Of a DNA stretch of 64,000 nucleotides, positions 46,501 through 52,643 are shown piece by piece; position 1 is the first letter of the stretch, and every line of letters starts with the position of its first letter. The translations under genes were made by a program, and so were the position numbers. Source of the DNA: Patiria pectinifera (lineage: Eukaryota > Echinodermata > Asteroidea > Valvatida > Asterinidae); assembly GCA_029964075.1 (NCBI GenBank), contig CM057145.1:2728001-2792000 (forward strand), read 5' to 3'. Below the pieces are notes generated by a model. The model saw only the letters and a list, made by a program, of their open reading frames with translations. It searched no databases and had not been told where the DNA came from.

Positions 46501-47892
46501 TAGTTGTCTTTCAAACCTATACATCGATTATACGTCCATTTTTTTTTTTTCGGCTCAGGAAATGACGACTTTGACAGAAGTCTGGAGACTAGACCGGGCG
46601 TGACGCCTGTAAGGAAATCAAGGAGAGAAGTCAGGGAACTCAGGTAGGTTGACTGGAATAGTCTGGTTCCTTGCCCAGCTTCACTCATACTGTCCTTCCT
46701 ATCTAAGGATTGTTAATCACTTCTACAAAATAGCAAGGGGAAAAAAGGTTCATGGGAAATGCAAAGTATCGTGGGAAATGCAAAGCATCATGGGAAGGGC
46801 AAAGCATTGTGGGAAATGCAAAGCATCCTGGGAAATGCAAAGCATCTTGGGAAATTCAAAGCATTGTGAAATGCAAAGCATTTGCAGAAATGCAAGCATC
46901 TTGGGGAATGCAAAGCATTGTGGGAAATGCACATCATCGCAGAAAATGCAAAGCGTTGTCGGAAATGCAAAGCATCATGGGAAATGAAAAGCATCTCGAG
47001 AAATACTAAGCATTATGGGAAATACCAAGTATTATTGAAAATGCAAAGTATCTCAAGAAATGCATTTAGGAAATGCAAAGCTTTGGGGGAAGTGCAAAGC
47101 ATCGTGGGAAATGCAAAGCATTTTGGGAAATACAAAGTATTATTGGAAATGCAAAGTATCTCAGGACATGCATTTAGGAAATACAAAGCTTTGAGGGAAG
47201 TGCAAAGCATCGTGGGAAATGCAAAGCACCATGGGTAGATTTCTGTCATCAAATTTATGTCTTTTTAAAACGAACAATATATTTCAAGCTGTGCTTAAAA
47301 AACTGAAAAAGTAAAATATTGAAATAATATTGCCGGAAAAAAAATATTTGGACTTGAGGTATGTTTTAAATTTCTCTTGCATAGTGCTGCAGAGCTGTCC
47401 GTTCGTAGATCCGGAGCCAGTCAAGCGTCTTTAGTTGCAGGTAAGTTAGTTTTGGAATAATTGCCCCAATAATAAAAAAAAAGAATTGGAAAATATTGAA
47501 TAAAAGGATGGAAATAGGTGAAAAAAGGGAAAAGAAAAGCACTTAAATAGATTGTGGCTAAGCAACTATTTAAGGTAAGAATTGAAATATTAAGTAAACT
47601 GTGAAAAACACGCTTTAAAAAAAATGTGTGCAAATTTCTACTATGAAGAGCGCCATCTTGTGTCAGATTGCATCCAGCCCTTCCACCCTTCTAATTTCTT
47701 CTGAGGTCAGAAACTTTCACGAAATGTAGCTGTTAATTTCTCGCTATGCTACTGCATTGGAAGTCAAAACAATGTCGAAGAAGATATGATTTTGGGTAAT
47801 TTTTTTATTTTGTTTTATTTTTTACTTTGACAGATTCCATTGATAAACCTAATCCAAGTAATGGTGCCTCCTCTGCGAATCCTTGGAACTGA
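16473..47892 (+). CDS. KIF27: Kinesin-4-like KIF7/KIF27 (Costal-2 family), 33 coding exons
   Basis: Thirty-three exons, listed separately, join without a phase conflict into 1351 aa (human KIF27 about 1401, KIF7 about 1343). The start is [11 protein letters not shown]. The motor domain spans about 6-353, with P-loop GQTGSGKT at 84-91, switch I SSRSH at 204-208, switch II DLAGSE at 252-257, and [12 protein letters not shown] at its end. The HTSPP block and [14 protein letters not shown] follow, then coiled coil from about 740 to 1280 with family blocks [28 protein letters not shown] and [29 protein letters not shown]-like sequence and a short tail end the protein. Family knowledge: ciliary-tip and Hedgehog-pathway kinesin working with Fused/STK36 and Gli/Ci. 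Vertebrates have two paralogues, and invertebrates usually one gene. Confidence 0.95.
17794..18343 (+). mobile_element. 550-bp DNA transposon relic, copy A (KIF27 intron 1)
   Basis: The ends read TTAACGCTATAGTCCATCATTTG and its complement, a TIR of over 20 bp. The body includes GAAACTTCATCAGGTTAGTTGTTCAG. Two further copies sit at 28253-28798 (reverse) and 40974-41541, all in KIF27 introns. No ORF; superfamily not assigned. Confidence 0.7.
18448..18585 (+). CDS. KIF27: KIF27 exon 2
   Basis: Residues 12-57, IRPFLPQEK through [14 protein letters not shown]: first strands of the motor domain. A long T-tract precedes acceptor TTTTTAG. Confidence 0.9.
18627..19225 (+). repeat. 11-bp minisatellite, unit CAATCACAAGT (KIF27 intron 2)
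   Basis: About 54 units of CAATCACAAGT/CAGTCACAAGT. It ends 25 nt before the exon 3 acceptor. The same unit occurs inverted in intron 29. Confidence 0.92.
19251..19337 (+). CDS. KIF27: KIF27 exon 3
   Basis: Residues 58-86, [10 protein letters not shown] to FAYGQT, giving the first half of the P-loop. The acceptor lies 25 nt after the end of a 600-bp minisatellite. Confidence 0.92.
19470..19840 (-). mobile_element. tRNA-derived SINE (two heads, one tail), KIF27 intron 3
   Basis: On the minus strand it has A box TGGTCTAGTGGTTAGGG, B box GGGGTTTGAATCC, TTGGGCAAGCCACTTAACCC and AGTATGAATGGGTACCGGC. A second head lies inside (GGGTTCGAACCCAGC), and the tail carries GATGGACTGGCATCCA and GTCGTTTCATGCCAC. 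Confidence 0.65.
19893..20000 (+). CDS. KIF27: KIF27 exon 4
   Basis: Residues 87-122. Begins [11 protein letters not shown], completing the P-loop, and has [11 protein letters not shown]. Confidence 0.92.
20534..20666 (+). CDS. KIF27: KIF27 exon 5
   Basis: Residues 123-166, [18 protein letters not shown] and IREDEHGNT: conserved motor core. Confidence 0.93.
21594..21740 (+). CDS. KIF27: KIF27 exon 6
   Basis: Residues 167-215 with [18 protein letters not shown], the switch I region. Donor C|GTAAGT. Confidence 0.92.
21930..22326 (-). mobile_element. piggyBac-like MITE, copy 3 (KIF27 intron 6)
   Basis: Reverse copy of the 5798-6193 family with TTAA on both flanks (21926-21929 and 22327-22330). 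Confidence 0.7.
22524..22688 (+). CDS. KIF27: KIF27 exon 7
   Basis: Residues 216-270: an acidic loop, then [12 protein letters not shown] (switch II) and TGNAGERFK. The donor G|GTAATG abuts the target-site duplication of a hAT-like insertion. Confidence 0.93.
22699..22965. mobile_element. hAT-like MITE inserted at the exon 7 donor
   Basis: TIRs CATGGGCGTCGC and GCGACGCCCATG bound a 267-bp element. The 8-bp flanks are identical (AATGCACA at 22691-22698 and 22966-22973), as for hAT. It contains a 60-bp A/G purine run and a G-run; no ORF. The left duplication begins at intron position +3. Confidence 0.8.
23126..23349 (+). CDS. KIF27: KIF27 exon 8
   Basis: Residues 271-345, [36 protein letters not shown] and LNALKYANR: end of the motor core. 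Confidence 0.94.
23772..23906 (+). CDS. KIF27: KIF27 exon 9
   Basis: Residues 346-390: ARNIKNKP closes the motor, then a neck helix ([15 protein letters not shown]). Confidence 0.9.
24010..24059 (+). CDS. KIF27: KIF27 exon 10
   Basis: Fifty bases, residues 391-406 ([16 protein letters not shown]), phase 2. It corresponds to the RIHSLEEQV area of human KIF27. Confidence 0.75.
24745..24970 (+). CDS. KIF27: KIF27 exon 11
   Basis: Residues 407-482: [12 protein letters not shown], then a helix and [10 protein letters not shown]. The acceptor (GAATTGAAG) has a poor pyrimidine tract; frame and homology support it. Confidence 0.82.
25345..25431 (+). CDS. KIF27: KIF27 exon 12
   Basis: Residues 483-511, coiled-coil-like ([12 protein letters not shown]). 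Confidence 0.83.
25640..25930 (-). mobile_element. SINE fragments in KIF27 intron 12
   Basis: Two partial minus-oriented bodies, each with the complement of GTGTTCTTGGGCAAGACAC and ACCCAGGAGTATAAATGGG (about 25650-25750 and 25800-25925). Similar fragments lie near 36030-36080 and 40395-40500. Confidence 0.5.
26071..26190 (+). CDS. KIF27: KIF27 exon 13
   Basis: Residues 512-551 ([16 protein letters not shown]). Its last 20 bases and donor recur in the minisatellite that follows. Confidence 0.85.
26170..26690 (+). repeat. About 100-bp tandem repeat that includes the exon 13 donor
   Basis: The exon 13 end CTACAGGCGCACCAAAAG|GTACAC recurs as CTACAGGCGCACTGAAAG|GTATAC (about 26280) and CTACAGGCGCACCAAAATGT (about 26471). 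Between them GACACCTTTATAGGTGCAC recurs several times. Confidence 0.7.
27100..27276 (+). CDS. KIF27: KIF27 exon 14
   Basis: Residues 552-610, [11 protein letters not shown] and [14 protein letters not shown] is a KIF27 signature block. Confidence 0.88.
27387..27838. mobile_element. Foldback element with TTAAAGGGAA ends (KIF27 intron 14)
   Basis: The left end TTAAAGGGAATGCACAACATTTGC is mirrored by GATGTTGTATCTTCCCTTTAA at the right. The centre holds a small palindrome (GGTCGGCCGACC). Partial relatives occur at about 7893, 26699, 28030-28250 and 44275-44432. Confidence 0.55.
28253..28798 (-). mobile_element. 550-bp DNA transposon relic, copy B (KIF27 intron 14)
   Basis: Reverse copy of 17794-18343: starts TTTAAAGGTACGGTCCATCATTTG and ends CAAATGATGGACCGTGGCC. 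It retains the CTGATGAAGTTTCAGCTCAG segment. Confidence 0.7.
28880..28981 (+). CDS. KIF27: KIF27 exon 15 (probable optional exon)
   Basis: A 34-codon, phase 0-0, Ser/Thr-rich exon ([18 protein letters not shown]). The vertebrate protein runs from HTSPP straight into the FSLERI-like block of the next exon, so this is an insertion relative to it and may be spliced in or out without a frameshift. Acceptor TTTCGTTAG, donor TTG|GTATGT. Confidence 0.65.
29398..30419. repeat. 1-kb CCCAT/CCCAAC low-complexity minisatellite (KIF27 intron 15)
   Basis: Pure (CCCAT)n at about 29540-29680, then longer CCCAACACCACCCCAACCC units. The minus strand has runs of GGG or GGGG spaced by one or two bases (G-quadruplex type). 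A smaller C-rich block follows at about 30545-30770. The several long ORFs across it are frame artefacts of the repeat. Confidence 0.95.
31938..32373. mobile_element. Foldback MITE, TACAGGGTGAG family, left end missing (intron 15)
   Basis: Palindromic body shared with 11242-11741 (TAGTACAAGAATCATTCAAATCAC on one arm, complement on the other). The right end is CTCACCCTGTA; the left terminus is absent. Confidence 0.65.
32771..32904 (+). CDS. KIF27: KIF27 exon 16
   Basis: Residues 645-688, [18 protein letters not shown], then the acidic [11 protein letters not shown]; matches the family after HTSPP. Confidence 0.9.
32969..33490. repeat. GAGTAC hexamer-rich element (KIF27 intron 16)
   Basis: Begins AGCAGTGTTGTAGTCGAG and is dominated by GAGTAC at both ends, with about 200 bp of ordinary sequence between. 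Same family as 835-1000. Confidence 0.6.
33577..33680 (+). CDS. KIF27: KIF27 exon 17
   Basis: Residues 689-723, basic and Ser-rich ([16 protein letters not shown]): likely a phosphorylated linker. Confidence 0.82.
34330..34555. mobile_element. Small TIR element before KIF27 exon 18
   Basis: GCTGGTCCCAGAGGGC at 34330-34345 has a perfect inverted match at 34540-34555. The interior (GGGCAGTGCTATTGTATAG, CAGACTTCCAGTGAA) is shared with about 6440-6602 in SAP30BP intron 1, whose right end is GCACTCTGGGACCAGC. Confidence 0.6.
34585..34768 (+). CDS. KIF27: KIF27 exon 18
   Basis: Residues 724-784, ending [16 protein letters not shown], the start of the main coiled coil. Its last 75 bases and donor are duplicated in tandem in the intron. 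Confidence 0.88.
34690..35345 (+). repeat. About 166-bp tandem repeat built from the exon 18 end plus intron
   Basis: The real donor follows AATATCAG at 34761-34768. Two near-identical exon fragments with donors follow at 34927-34934 and 35093-35100, and a decayed fourth at about 35195-35265. Codon order of the exon part is preserved in the first two extra copies. Confidence 0.85.
35421..35517 (+). CDS. KIF27: KIF27 exon 19
   Basis: Residues 785-817, [17 protein letters not shown]. Confidence 0.88.
35620..35885 (-). mobile_element. tRNA-derived repeat, second SINE family (KIF27 intron 19)
   Basis: Contains CCGGGGCAAACCCCTTCTC, GTTACTGGGTTCTTTTACGTG and ACCCCATCCGAAGGACGAA, ending in a B-box-like complement (GGACTCGAACCC) and CCGCTAGGCCATGACACTCC. 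A partial relative is at 43815-44015. Confidence 0.55.
36249..36416 (+). CDS. KIF27: KIF27 exon 20
   Basis: Residues 818-873, coiled coil with [20 protein letters not shown]. Confidence 0.88.
36553..36696 (+). CDS. KIF27: KIF27 exon 21
   Basis: Residues 874-921, coiled coil. The exon end AAACTAGAG|GT resembles the unit of the next intron's repeat. Confidence 0.86.
36720..37210 (+). repeat. About 120-bp tandem repeat (KIF27 intron 21), four copies
   Basis: CACTAGAAACATACTATTGCCCAGTTGG and ATATCCCACACTCCCAAACG recur. The unit also has GTGAAACTAGAGGTGGAAAT, which resembles the exon 21 end and donor. Confidence 0.7.
37332..37421 (+). CDS. KIF27: KIF27 exon 22
   Basis: Residues 922-951, coiled coil ([18 protein letters not shown]). 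Confidence 0.85.
37424..38165 (+). repeat. About 120-bp palindrome-rich tandem repeat (KIF27 intron 22)
   Basis: Starts within the donor of exon 22 (GTTACTCATGAGTC) and fills the intron with units of GAGTTACTCATGAGTCACATT and GTACTCACTGAGTATTGTAA. ACTCATGAGT and ACTCACTGAGT are self-complementary or nearly so. Confidence 0.85.
38191..38331 (+). CDS. KIF27: KIF27 exon 23
   Basis: Residues 952-998 with [17 protein letters not shown], a strongly conserved KIF7/27 block. Confidence 0.9.
38529..38633 (+). CDS. KIF27: KIF27 exon 24
   Basis: Residues 999-1033, [19 protein letters not shown] and LRSSQTL. Confidence 0.89.
38940..39440 (+). repeat. Tandem repeat with TATAGTTTACTATACCACTC (KIF27 intron 24)
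   Basis: About four units of 110-150 bp with GGTCAATATTTGTATATTAC and TTATATTGACCGGAATAT. The same core appears in intron 27 and, inverted, at 45877-45935, so it is a dispersed element that went tandem. Confidence 0.7.
39496..39629 (+). CDS. KIF27: KIF27 exon 25
   Basis: Residues 1034-1077, coiled coil. Its last 50 bases and donor are multiplied in the intron. Confidence 0.85.
39575..40400 (+). repeat. About 137-bp tandem repeat built from the exon 25 end plus intron
   Basis: AGATAG|GTAC, the exon 25 donor, recurs near 39767, 39904, 40041, 40177 and 40303, each preceded by a copy of GATATCAAAGCACATATCAAG and followed by CTTTGGCCCAG. Confidence 0.85.
40577..40657 (+). CDS. KIF27: KIF27 exon 26
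   Basis: Residues 1078-1104, [13 protein letters not shown] and ILSPTEERR; matches the LSPEEE region of human KIF27. Donor GTATAA is weak. Confidence 0.85.
40974..41541 (+). mobile_element. 550-bp DNA transposon relic, copy C (KIF27 intron 26)
   Basis: Starts GAGTAGATCATTTGCAG and ends AAATGATCTACCCTCCC. Same body as copy A but more diverged. Confidence 0.65.
41610..41718 (+). CDS. KIF27: KIF27 exon 27
   Basis: Residues 1105-1141, [19 protein letters not shown], a signature block. Confidence 0.9.
41806..42412 (+). repeat. About 102-bp tandem repeat built from the exon 28 acceptor and start
   Basis: AG|ATTGATGAGGCATTATC occurs with exon-like starts at 41812, 41969, 42071, 42173 and 42275 before the real 42377. 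Units also hold TAGTTTTACTATACCACTC. Confidence 0.88.
42377..42514 (+). CDS. KIF27: KIF27 exon 28
   Basis: Residues 1142-1187, [16 protein letters not shown]. Five decoy copies of its acceptor and first bases precede it. Confidence 0.88.
42601..42669. repeat. Short inverted repeat in KIF27 intron 28
   Basis: GGAATAAATATGTGCTTGCC pairs with GGCCAAGTACATATTTATTCC about 25 bp further on. Confidence 0.5.
42799..43094. mobile_element. hAT-like MITE in KIF27 intron 28
   Basis: TIRs CAAGGGCGGAT and ATCCGCCCTTG bound 296 bp; 8-bp identical flanks CCTCTTGA at 42791-42798 and 43095-43102. It contains C-runs and two copies of TTTTTTTGG-like tracts. No ORF. Different TIR from 22699-22965. Confidence 0.82.
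43500..43663 (+). CDS. KIF27: KIF27 exon 29
   Basis: Residues 1188-1241, coiled coil, [18 protein letters not shown] and [11 protein letters not shown]. Confidence 0.88.
44022..44120. mobile_element. Possible pogo-like element end (KIF27 intron 29)
   Basis: TACAGTGGAACGCTGCTATACCGAAC resembles termini of pogo/Tigger-type elements, with ACCGAACAC repeated inward. The opposite end was not found. Confidence 0.3.
44846..44917 (-). repeat. tRNA-shaped sequence, probably a SINE head
   Basis: The 72-nt minus-strand sequence folds as a cloverleaf: GGCTGGA/TCCAGTC acceptor, GCTC/GAGC D stem, CCGGA/TCCGG anticodon stem. The loop ACGGCAA would place GGC as anticodon but has C instead of the invariant U33. 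The T stem has one mismatch. A pseudogene or SINE is therefore more likely than a working tRNA-Ala. Confidence 0.5.
45166..45690 (-). repeat. 11-bp minisatellite, unit GACTTGTGATT (KIF27 intron 29)
   Basis: A short forward run of CAATCACAAGT (45170-45215) directly after GGCTGGATAGCTCAGT, then about 42 units in the reverse orientation (GACTTGTGATT) from 45229. It ends 25 nt before the exon 30 acceptor. Confidence 0.9.
45716..45846 (+). CDS. KIF27: KIF27 exon 30
   Basis: Residues 1242-1285, [18 protein letters not shown]. Donor GTTGGT is weak; reading through would stop two codons later (GTGW then TAG), giving a shorter C-terminus. The acceptor follows a minisatellite by 25 nt. Confidence 0.87.
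45819..45832 (-). promoter_or_regulatory. Exact CTCF-core consensus inside KIF27 exon 30
   Basis: The plus strand reads GCGCCCTCTAGTGG; its complement CCACTAGAGGGCGC fits CCASYAGRGGGCGC at every position. It lies in coding sequence, so it may be chance; binding is unproven. Confidence 0.35.
46559..46643 (+). CDS. KIF27: KIF27 exon 31
   Basis: Residues 1286-1313, [15 protein letters not shown], matching the C-terminal block of human KIF27. Confidence 0.85.
46747..47235 (+). repeat. GGGAAATGCAAAGCAT minisatellite, about 18-bp unit (KIF27 intron 31)
   Basis: Roughly 27 units of TGGGAAATGCAAAGCATCG with point changes. The unit contains ATGCAAAG, one base from the POU octamer ATGCAAAT. Confidence 0.9.
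47385..47440 (+). CDS. KIF27: KIF27 exon 32
   Basis: Residues 1314-1332, [19 protein letters not shown]; vertebrates have a similar ALELSLRRSS. Confidence 0.82.
47834..47892 (+). CDS. KIF27: KIF27 exon 33 (last)
   Basis: Residues 1333-1351, [18 protein letters not shown], stop TGA at 47890-47892. The family's tail also has an SIE/SID stretch here. Confidence 0.78.
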
Positions 47893-47945
47893 TGTATTGC
47901 AGCGTTTGGTATGTGATACAAATATCAAGTCTTATTCAATGCCTG

Positions 47946-47951
47946 AATAAA
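47946..47951 (+). terminator. KIF27: Candidate KIF27 polyadenylation signal AATAAA
   Basis: AATAAA 54 bases after the stop, followed by GT-rich ATTGGTGGGTAGTTG. Other AATAAA motifs occur near 50505 and 51403, so the true 3' end is unsettled. Confidence 0.35.
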
Positions 47952-48183
47952 TCCCAGTCATCTGATTGGTGGGTAGTTGATCACATGTCAATGAATTATT
48001 CGTCCCATCCTACAGCCCCGCCACACCGCAAAAATAGAAGTTCGATTCCATGGTCACATGACTGGTGACTCTGACCAATCAGATGACGAGAATTTTATTC
48101 AGGTGTTGTATAATTTTATAAAACAAATAATGAATATTTCATGAATCATTCATGCAATGGAAAAATAATTTCTATACATAAGA

Positions 48184-48543
48184 TGGAATTTTGCGTCGGG
48201 ATGATGTAAATCAAATTAGGTTTTGCCCTTCGCCGATGTATAGACACTGTACACTCAGTGTGTTACCTCCCGTGTGAAAGTTGGAAAAAAATCACTCGGG
48301 TGGGACTCGAACCCACGACCTCCTGCTTTCTAGTGCAGATGTCTTACCACTCGACCACCGAGCTAACGGGATCAGTTGGCTGGTTCAAATCTGATGAACA
48401 TAGCAGCGGGTACTGCATTAACTATTCAAAAGGTGGAATTTTTGCGTCGGGGTGATGTAAATCAAATTAGGTTTTGCCCTGCACCGACGTATTAACACTG
48501 TATACTCAGTGTGTTACCTCCCGAGTGAAAGTTGGAAAAAATC
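48184..48543. repeat. 110-bp direct repeats flanking a tRNA-like segment
   Basis: GGAATTTTGCGTCGGGATGATG through GTGAAAGTTGGAAAAAA at 48184-48293 recurs at 48434-48543. Between them, 48293-48364 on the minus strand folds as a tRNA-like shape (perfect T arm GTGGG/CCCAC, but an 8-base anticodon loop). Confidence 0.65.
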
Positions 48544-50012
48544 CCTTTTGGTGATGGACGGAACATTCCATCTGTCACCATATGAAATTATTCTTACCAT
48601 TGCACTCATAAACATGCATTATTTGTATACTGTCCAATTTTGTTGCCAGTTTCAGTGATGGTTTTTTAAATTATGCTTCTATCCACTTGTAAATATATGT
48701 ATTCAACTCTTTGTGTGATAAAGTGTTCAGATTTGGTGTGATATTCAAAAGCACTTTTTAACCAGTTAACGCTGGAGGATTTGTGTAAACACGATCGCGC
48801 AATGTACATTCGCTGGGGCGGGTGACGGGTTAAATTGTCAAGCTTTACTTGAATCTCCGGCGGTGGACGTGTATACACATTAGTGGTTCCCATTGGTTTG
48901 TGTACACACCGTGTGTTAAACTTGGCCGTTGTACATGCCTGTCACTGTAGCAAATATCGCTCCGTGGCGGGGCCTCGGAGTGTAGCAAAATATGAAGTTA
49001 CGGTGAGAAGTATCGTACAAATATTGTACAAATGACTCTCAAGAGTCAGTATTTGTGGTGTTGGACTTTCATTTTTATATTTTTGGCTGATTGTCTTTAT
49101 CAAAAGTTGTGTTTTCGGCCAAAAATAATCTCGTCGTCAATTGGTTAAGCTGTTCATGCCGGATGGCGCGTATACAGGCAAAGGTTTTGCGATATTTGGA
49201 ACAGATAACGGATAAACACGCAACGAGCCAGGCCGGAAATATCTGTCAGCGACCCGCTTGCAGCGAGCGAGGCCGGAAATATCAGGGTGTGCCACCCACA
49301 GATGACAGTCTGAACCCGTTTGGCTTGAGGTTTGTGAAAAACAATCCCACGCTTGGGTCCAGGCGAAATAATCCCGGCGCGAACTGGTTAAGAAAATTGG
49401 TATGTGTCAGTCGCTATAAATAGTCTTTACACGATGGGAACATCCTGTTCACATTATGATTCGGACAAGACTCAACTATTTTTCTCAAGTGAATTCTTAC
49501 ATTTGGCAAGTTTTGAAAGTCTTGACATTACTCGTGTGTCCTGTGCGATTGAAGTATTTCGAAGACAACTGTCTTTTTCACTTGTAAGACTCTTTTGAAT
49601 TATCAAAATGCTTTCCAGCTACGAATTGAGTGCCAGTTAAAATATTAATTATAGGGCTATAATACTTCCTCATATTTGAAAATGTTTGACTTTGTACTGA
49701 GTTCAAATGATTTAATTTATAATAATATAAATATTTAACTGTGTCACAAATTACCTGAAATATTTTGTATGTATTGGTTCTGAACTGTAGTTTGTATGTG
49801 CGGTGTGTTTTGTTACTTCTAGAAAAACATTGGTCAATCTTGTGGTGCTGCCAAGTAAACAGTTAAACCATAACAGAAATGTATTCTTCAAAATTAAGTT
49901 TTCTTCGGAAATAAGAAATAAGATAATGGTTCTTTAGGCCAGTTTTATTCAATTCTGTGCTGAATTGCAGTTGTGCATTGCATTATTGTGAGCTGGGCCT
50001 GAGGATATCTTA

Positions 50013-50417
50013 CCCTAACCGCTCTGAATCCTTCAAAATCCTCTTTGCCAAAGTGGAGGAATTTGGAGGACTGAGGTTACATGGCAAAAGTGCATTACTG
50101 ATTTTGTAGGATGCACTTTGTCAAGGTCTTGGGCCGGACCTTTTGTTTTTGCTCAGTCATGCATAAATATAGGCCTGGATTATGCTTGAAATCCTCCGTA
50201 CTGCTCCAGGATGTCACTGGCCAAGCCTCAACATATTGACAGTCACTGCCGCAGGATTTTGCAGGATTCAGGCAGTGGTCAGCCCTCCATGGACCATATT
50301 CAAGAAATAATGGAGGATTTGGAGGATTGAGGCAATATTCTATTTTTCCATGAAGCCAATTGGAGGATTTTGCAATATTGAGGCTACATCCTAGCAAAAA
50401 GGCCTAGGGAGTTACGG
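50013..50417 (+). mobile_element. piggyBac-like MITE, copy 4
   Basis: Starts CCCTAACCGC and ends GAGTTACGG followed by TTAA (50418-50421). Left flank CTTA. Same body as the other three copies. Confidence 0.66.
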
Positions 50418-50712
50418 TTAATGATATTGGCCAAATGCATTATAACGTGAAGTTTGTGCCTGAATCATCAGTCTTTTTCTTTGAACTGTGCTCTTGTGCT
50501 ATGTAGCCGAATAAAATTAATCTTATAGTGGTGCACATTCCCACACAGATACCAACATAAATTTCAGTGTTGGGGGGGGAACTATCTGCCGATACTTTTT
50601 GGGCGGGGCACCAGTAATGTCTTATAGCTGAAGATATTGCTTGTTCACCATCCGATGAAAACGCACATTTTCAAAAACATGGGTGTAATTGCACATTTAT
50701 AAATGTTTAATA

Positions 50713-51014
50713 GAACGTGGTGAAAAAAAAGAAGGAAACCCACTTTTGACAGCAATTTTGACCTACCGGTACTTGTTGAGCATATTTCAAAAATTTAATT
50801 GAATGGTATTAAAATATTGATCTTAAACACTACACCAGACTTAATGTATTCAATAGCATAATAACGCTATTCTTGCGATTTTTAAAAGATTTTTTGGCCT
50901 CGTATGGTTGAAGAGCAATCATTCACTACATTTAAAAAAAAAATACAGTTCAAGTAATTTAAGTAGGTTAAAATTCCTGCCAAAAGTGGGTTTCCTTCTT
51001 TTTGCTACACCCTG
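50713..51014. mobile_element. Foldback MITE, related to the TACAGGGTG group
   Basis: Ends GAACGTGGTGAAAAAAAAG and CTTTTTGCTACACCCTG, both next to TA. The GAAGGAAACCCACTTTTG arm is mirrored by CAAAAGTGGGTTTCCTTC. Confidence 0.65.
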
Positions 51015-51835
51015 TACTACTTCATGTTCTACTACTACTACTACCACTACTACTACTACTACTTTTCATTGATAGTTTGTCATTGAGTGTCATTAGTATT
51101 TTGATATATCTTGACATATATTTAATCTATGAAAGTATCAGTCCGTCCACTATTCATTCCAATTTCGAATGTAAATTACATCGAAATTTGCTATTTTAAT
51201 TTAAAATCATCCGTGTAAGTGTTAGGTACTATCCACATTTTTTTATTATCAAAGATGACATCCAAAGTTTTAGTGTGAAGTATTTGAAGGATTTGTTTTA
51301 TATTTTAAAAGTGTATCATAGATTGATTTGTAAATAGTGGTACTTGGTTATTTATGTGAAGTGCACTTTGATACATCGCCTGTACTTTGGTTGGGTTTGG
51401 TATAATAAATGTATTTGGAGATAGGTACTTTATAAAAGTATCATTTCTCAAAAGAAATACCTTTTGATGTCTTTGTTTTTGTTTGCCTCAAGAAAATGTA
51501 AATTGTTTCCTAGAATTGCGTCTGATTAATTAATTCATTAATTAAATGGGTGTTACCGCCTATGAGTCATGCAAGTGTGTAATTACTAATGCGAAGTGCA
51601 TGAATCACGATTTCATTTAGCATTTACTAAGAGCTAAATTTAATCTGAACGACACTGGAACATGAGTTTGTCAGATTTTTTATTTGACCTTATTGTGACG
51701 ATATCGTAGTAAAATCCTCTCCTCTATTAACATTCTAACTGTACAATCCATGTCATTGATATAACCGTACTTTATAATGCCTACTGTCCATGTCGTGAAA
51801 ATATCTGTGCACCAGTTTGTTACATACAGTACATG

Positions 51836-51990
51836 GGAGTCGGGTTGGCGTAGCGGTACTATCCTCGCCTTCCACCGCTGTGACCCGGGTTCGAATCCCG
51901 CCTGGGCCAGTATGTGGATTGGGTTTTCAGTCCCTGCCCAACTCCGGCCCAGGAATGAGCCCATAGCCGATACGAGTGACATTCACGTTT
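51836..51990 (+). mobile_element. tRNA-derived SINE, third type
   Basis: The head GGGTTGGCGTAGCGGTACTA (A box) and GGGTTCGAATCCC (B box) is followed by a short non-tRNA body (CAACTCCGGCCCAGGAATGA). Its right end is cut by the foldback MITE at 51996. Confidence 0.6.
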
Positions 51991-51995
51991 TGATA

Positions 51996-52643
51996 AACTG
52001 GGTGAGTCAAAAAAGCGGAACCCAAACCCCCCAAAATATATTTCATTTTTTTTAAAAAAACATGTAGCACCAAACATAATAAAGCTACCTTTAGATGAAA
52101 AAGATTACTGAAATTGCTCAATCCGTTCAAAGAATATCACCATTTAAACGCAATGAATCTAAAACCTGTTGCGTCCACAAAAAAAAGTTATTGTGTATTC
52201 TGACTGTTTGGAACAACAAAGAAACTGACACAGAATACTTGTTTCAACAACTGTCACCAACTGTAGTACACAATATTTTTATTAACAACCCTGGTTGGGC
52301 TAACAATATGATTTATAAAATCCACCTTTTTTGGAAAAAGGACAGGCTTTCAAAAGGACTTTAATGTTTAACTTTTTAACTGAGGTTTTATCGCTGGTGA
52401 TATTTAAAGACAATTGTGACGTCGATTCTTGAAATCGCATTTTTGGACGAAAGAGGCTTTAGGGTCATTGTGTTTAAATGGCGATATTGTTTGAACGGAT
52501 GGAGCAATTTCAGAAATGTTTTCATCTGAAAGTAGCTTATGAAATTGGCTTTTAAGTCATCATTATGTTTGGTGCTATATATTTTTTTGAATGTGAAATA
52601 TAATTTGTGGGGTTTGGGTTCCGCTTTTTTTGACTCGCCCTGT
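51996..52643. mobile_element. Foldback MITE, about 650 bp, GGGTGAGTCAAAAAA ends
   Basis: Left end CTGGGTGAGTCAAAAAAGCG, right end CGCTTTTTTTGACTCGCCCTG then TA. Arms include GATGAAAAAGATTACTGAAATTG and its diverged complement. ORFs in it are not protein-like. Confidence 0.65.

Noticed and set aside
48293-48364. Functional tRNA gene on the minus strand
   Set aside because: The anticodon loop has eight bases and the acceptor stem has a mismatch; it is embedded in a duplicated repeat.
49091-49423. 110-codon ORF after KIF27
   Set aside because: Contains two imperfect copies of a CGAGCxAGGCCGGAAATATC repeat and has no domain; likely chance.
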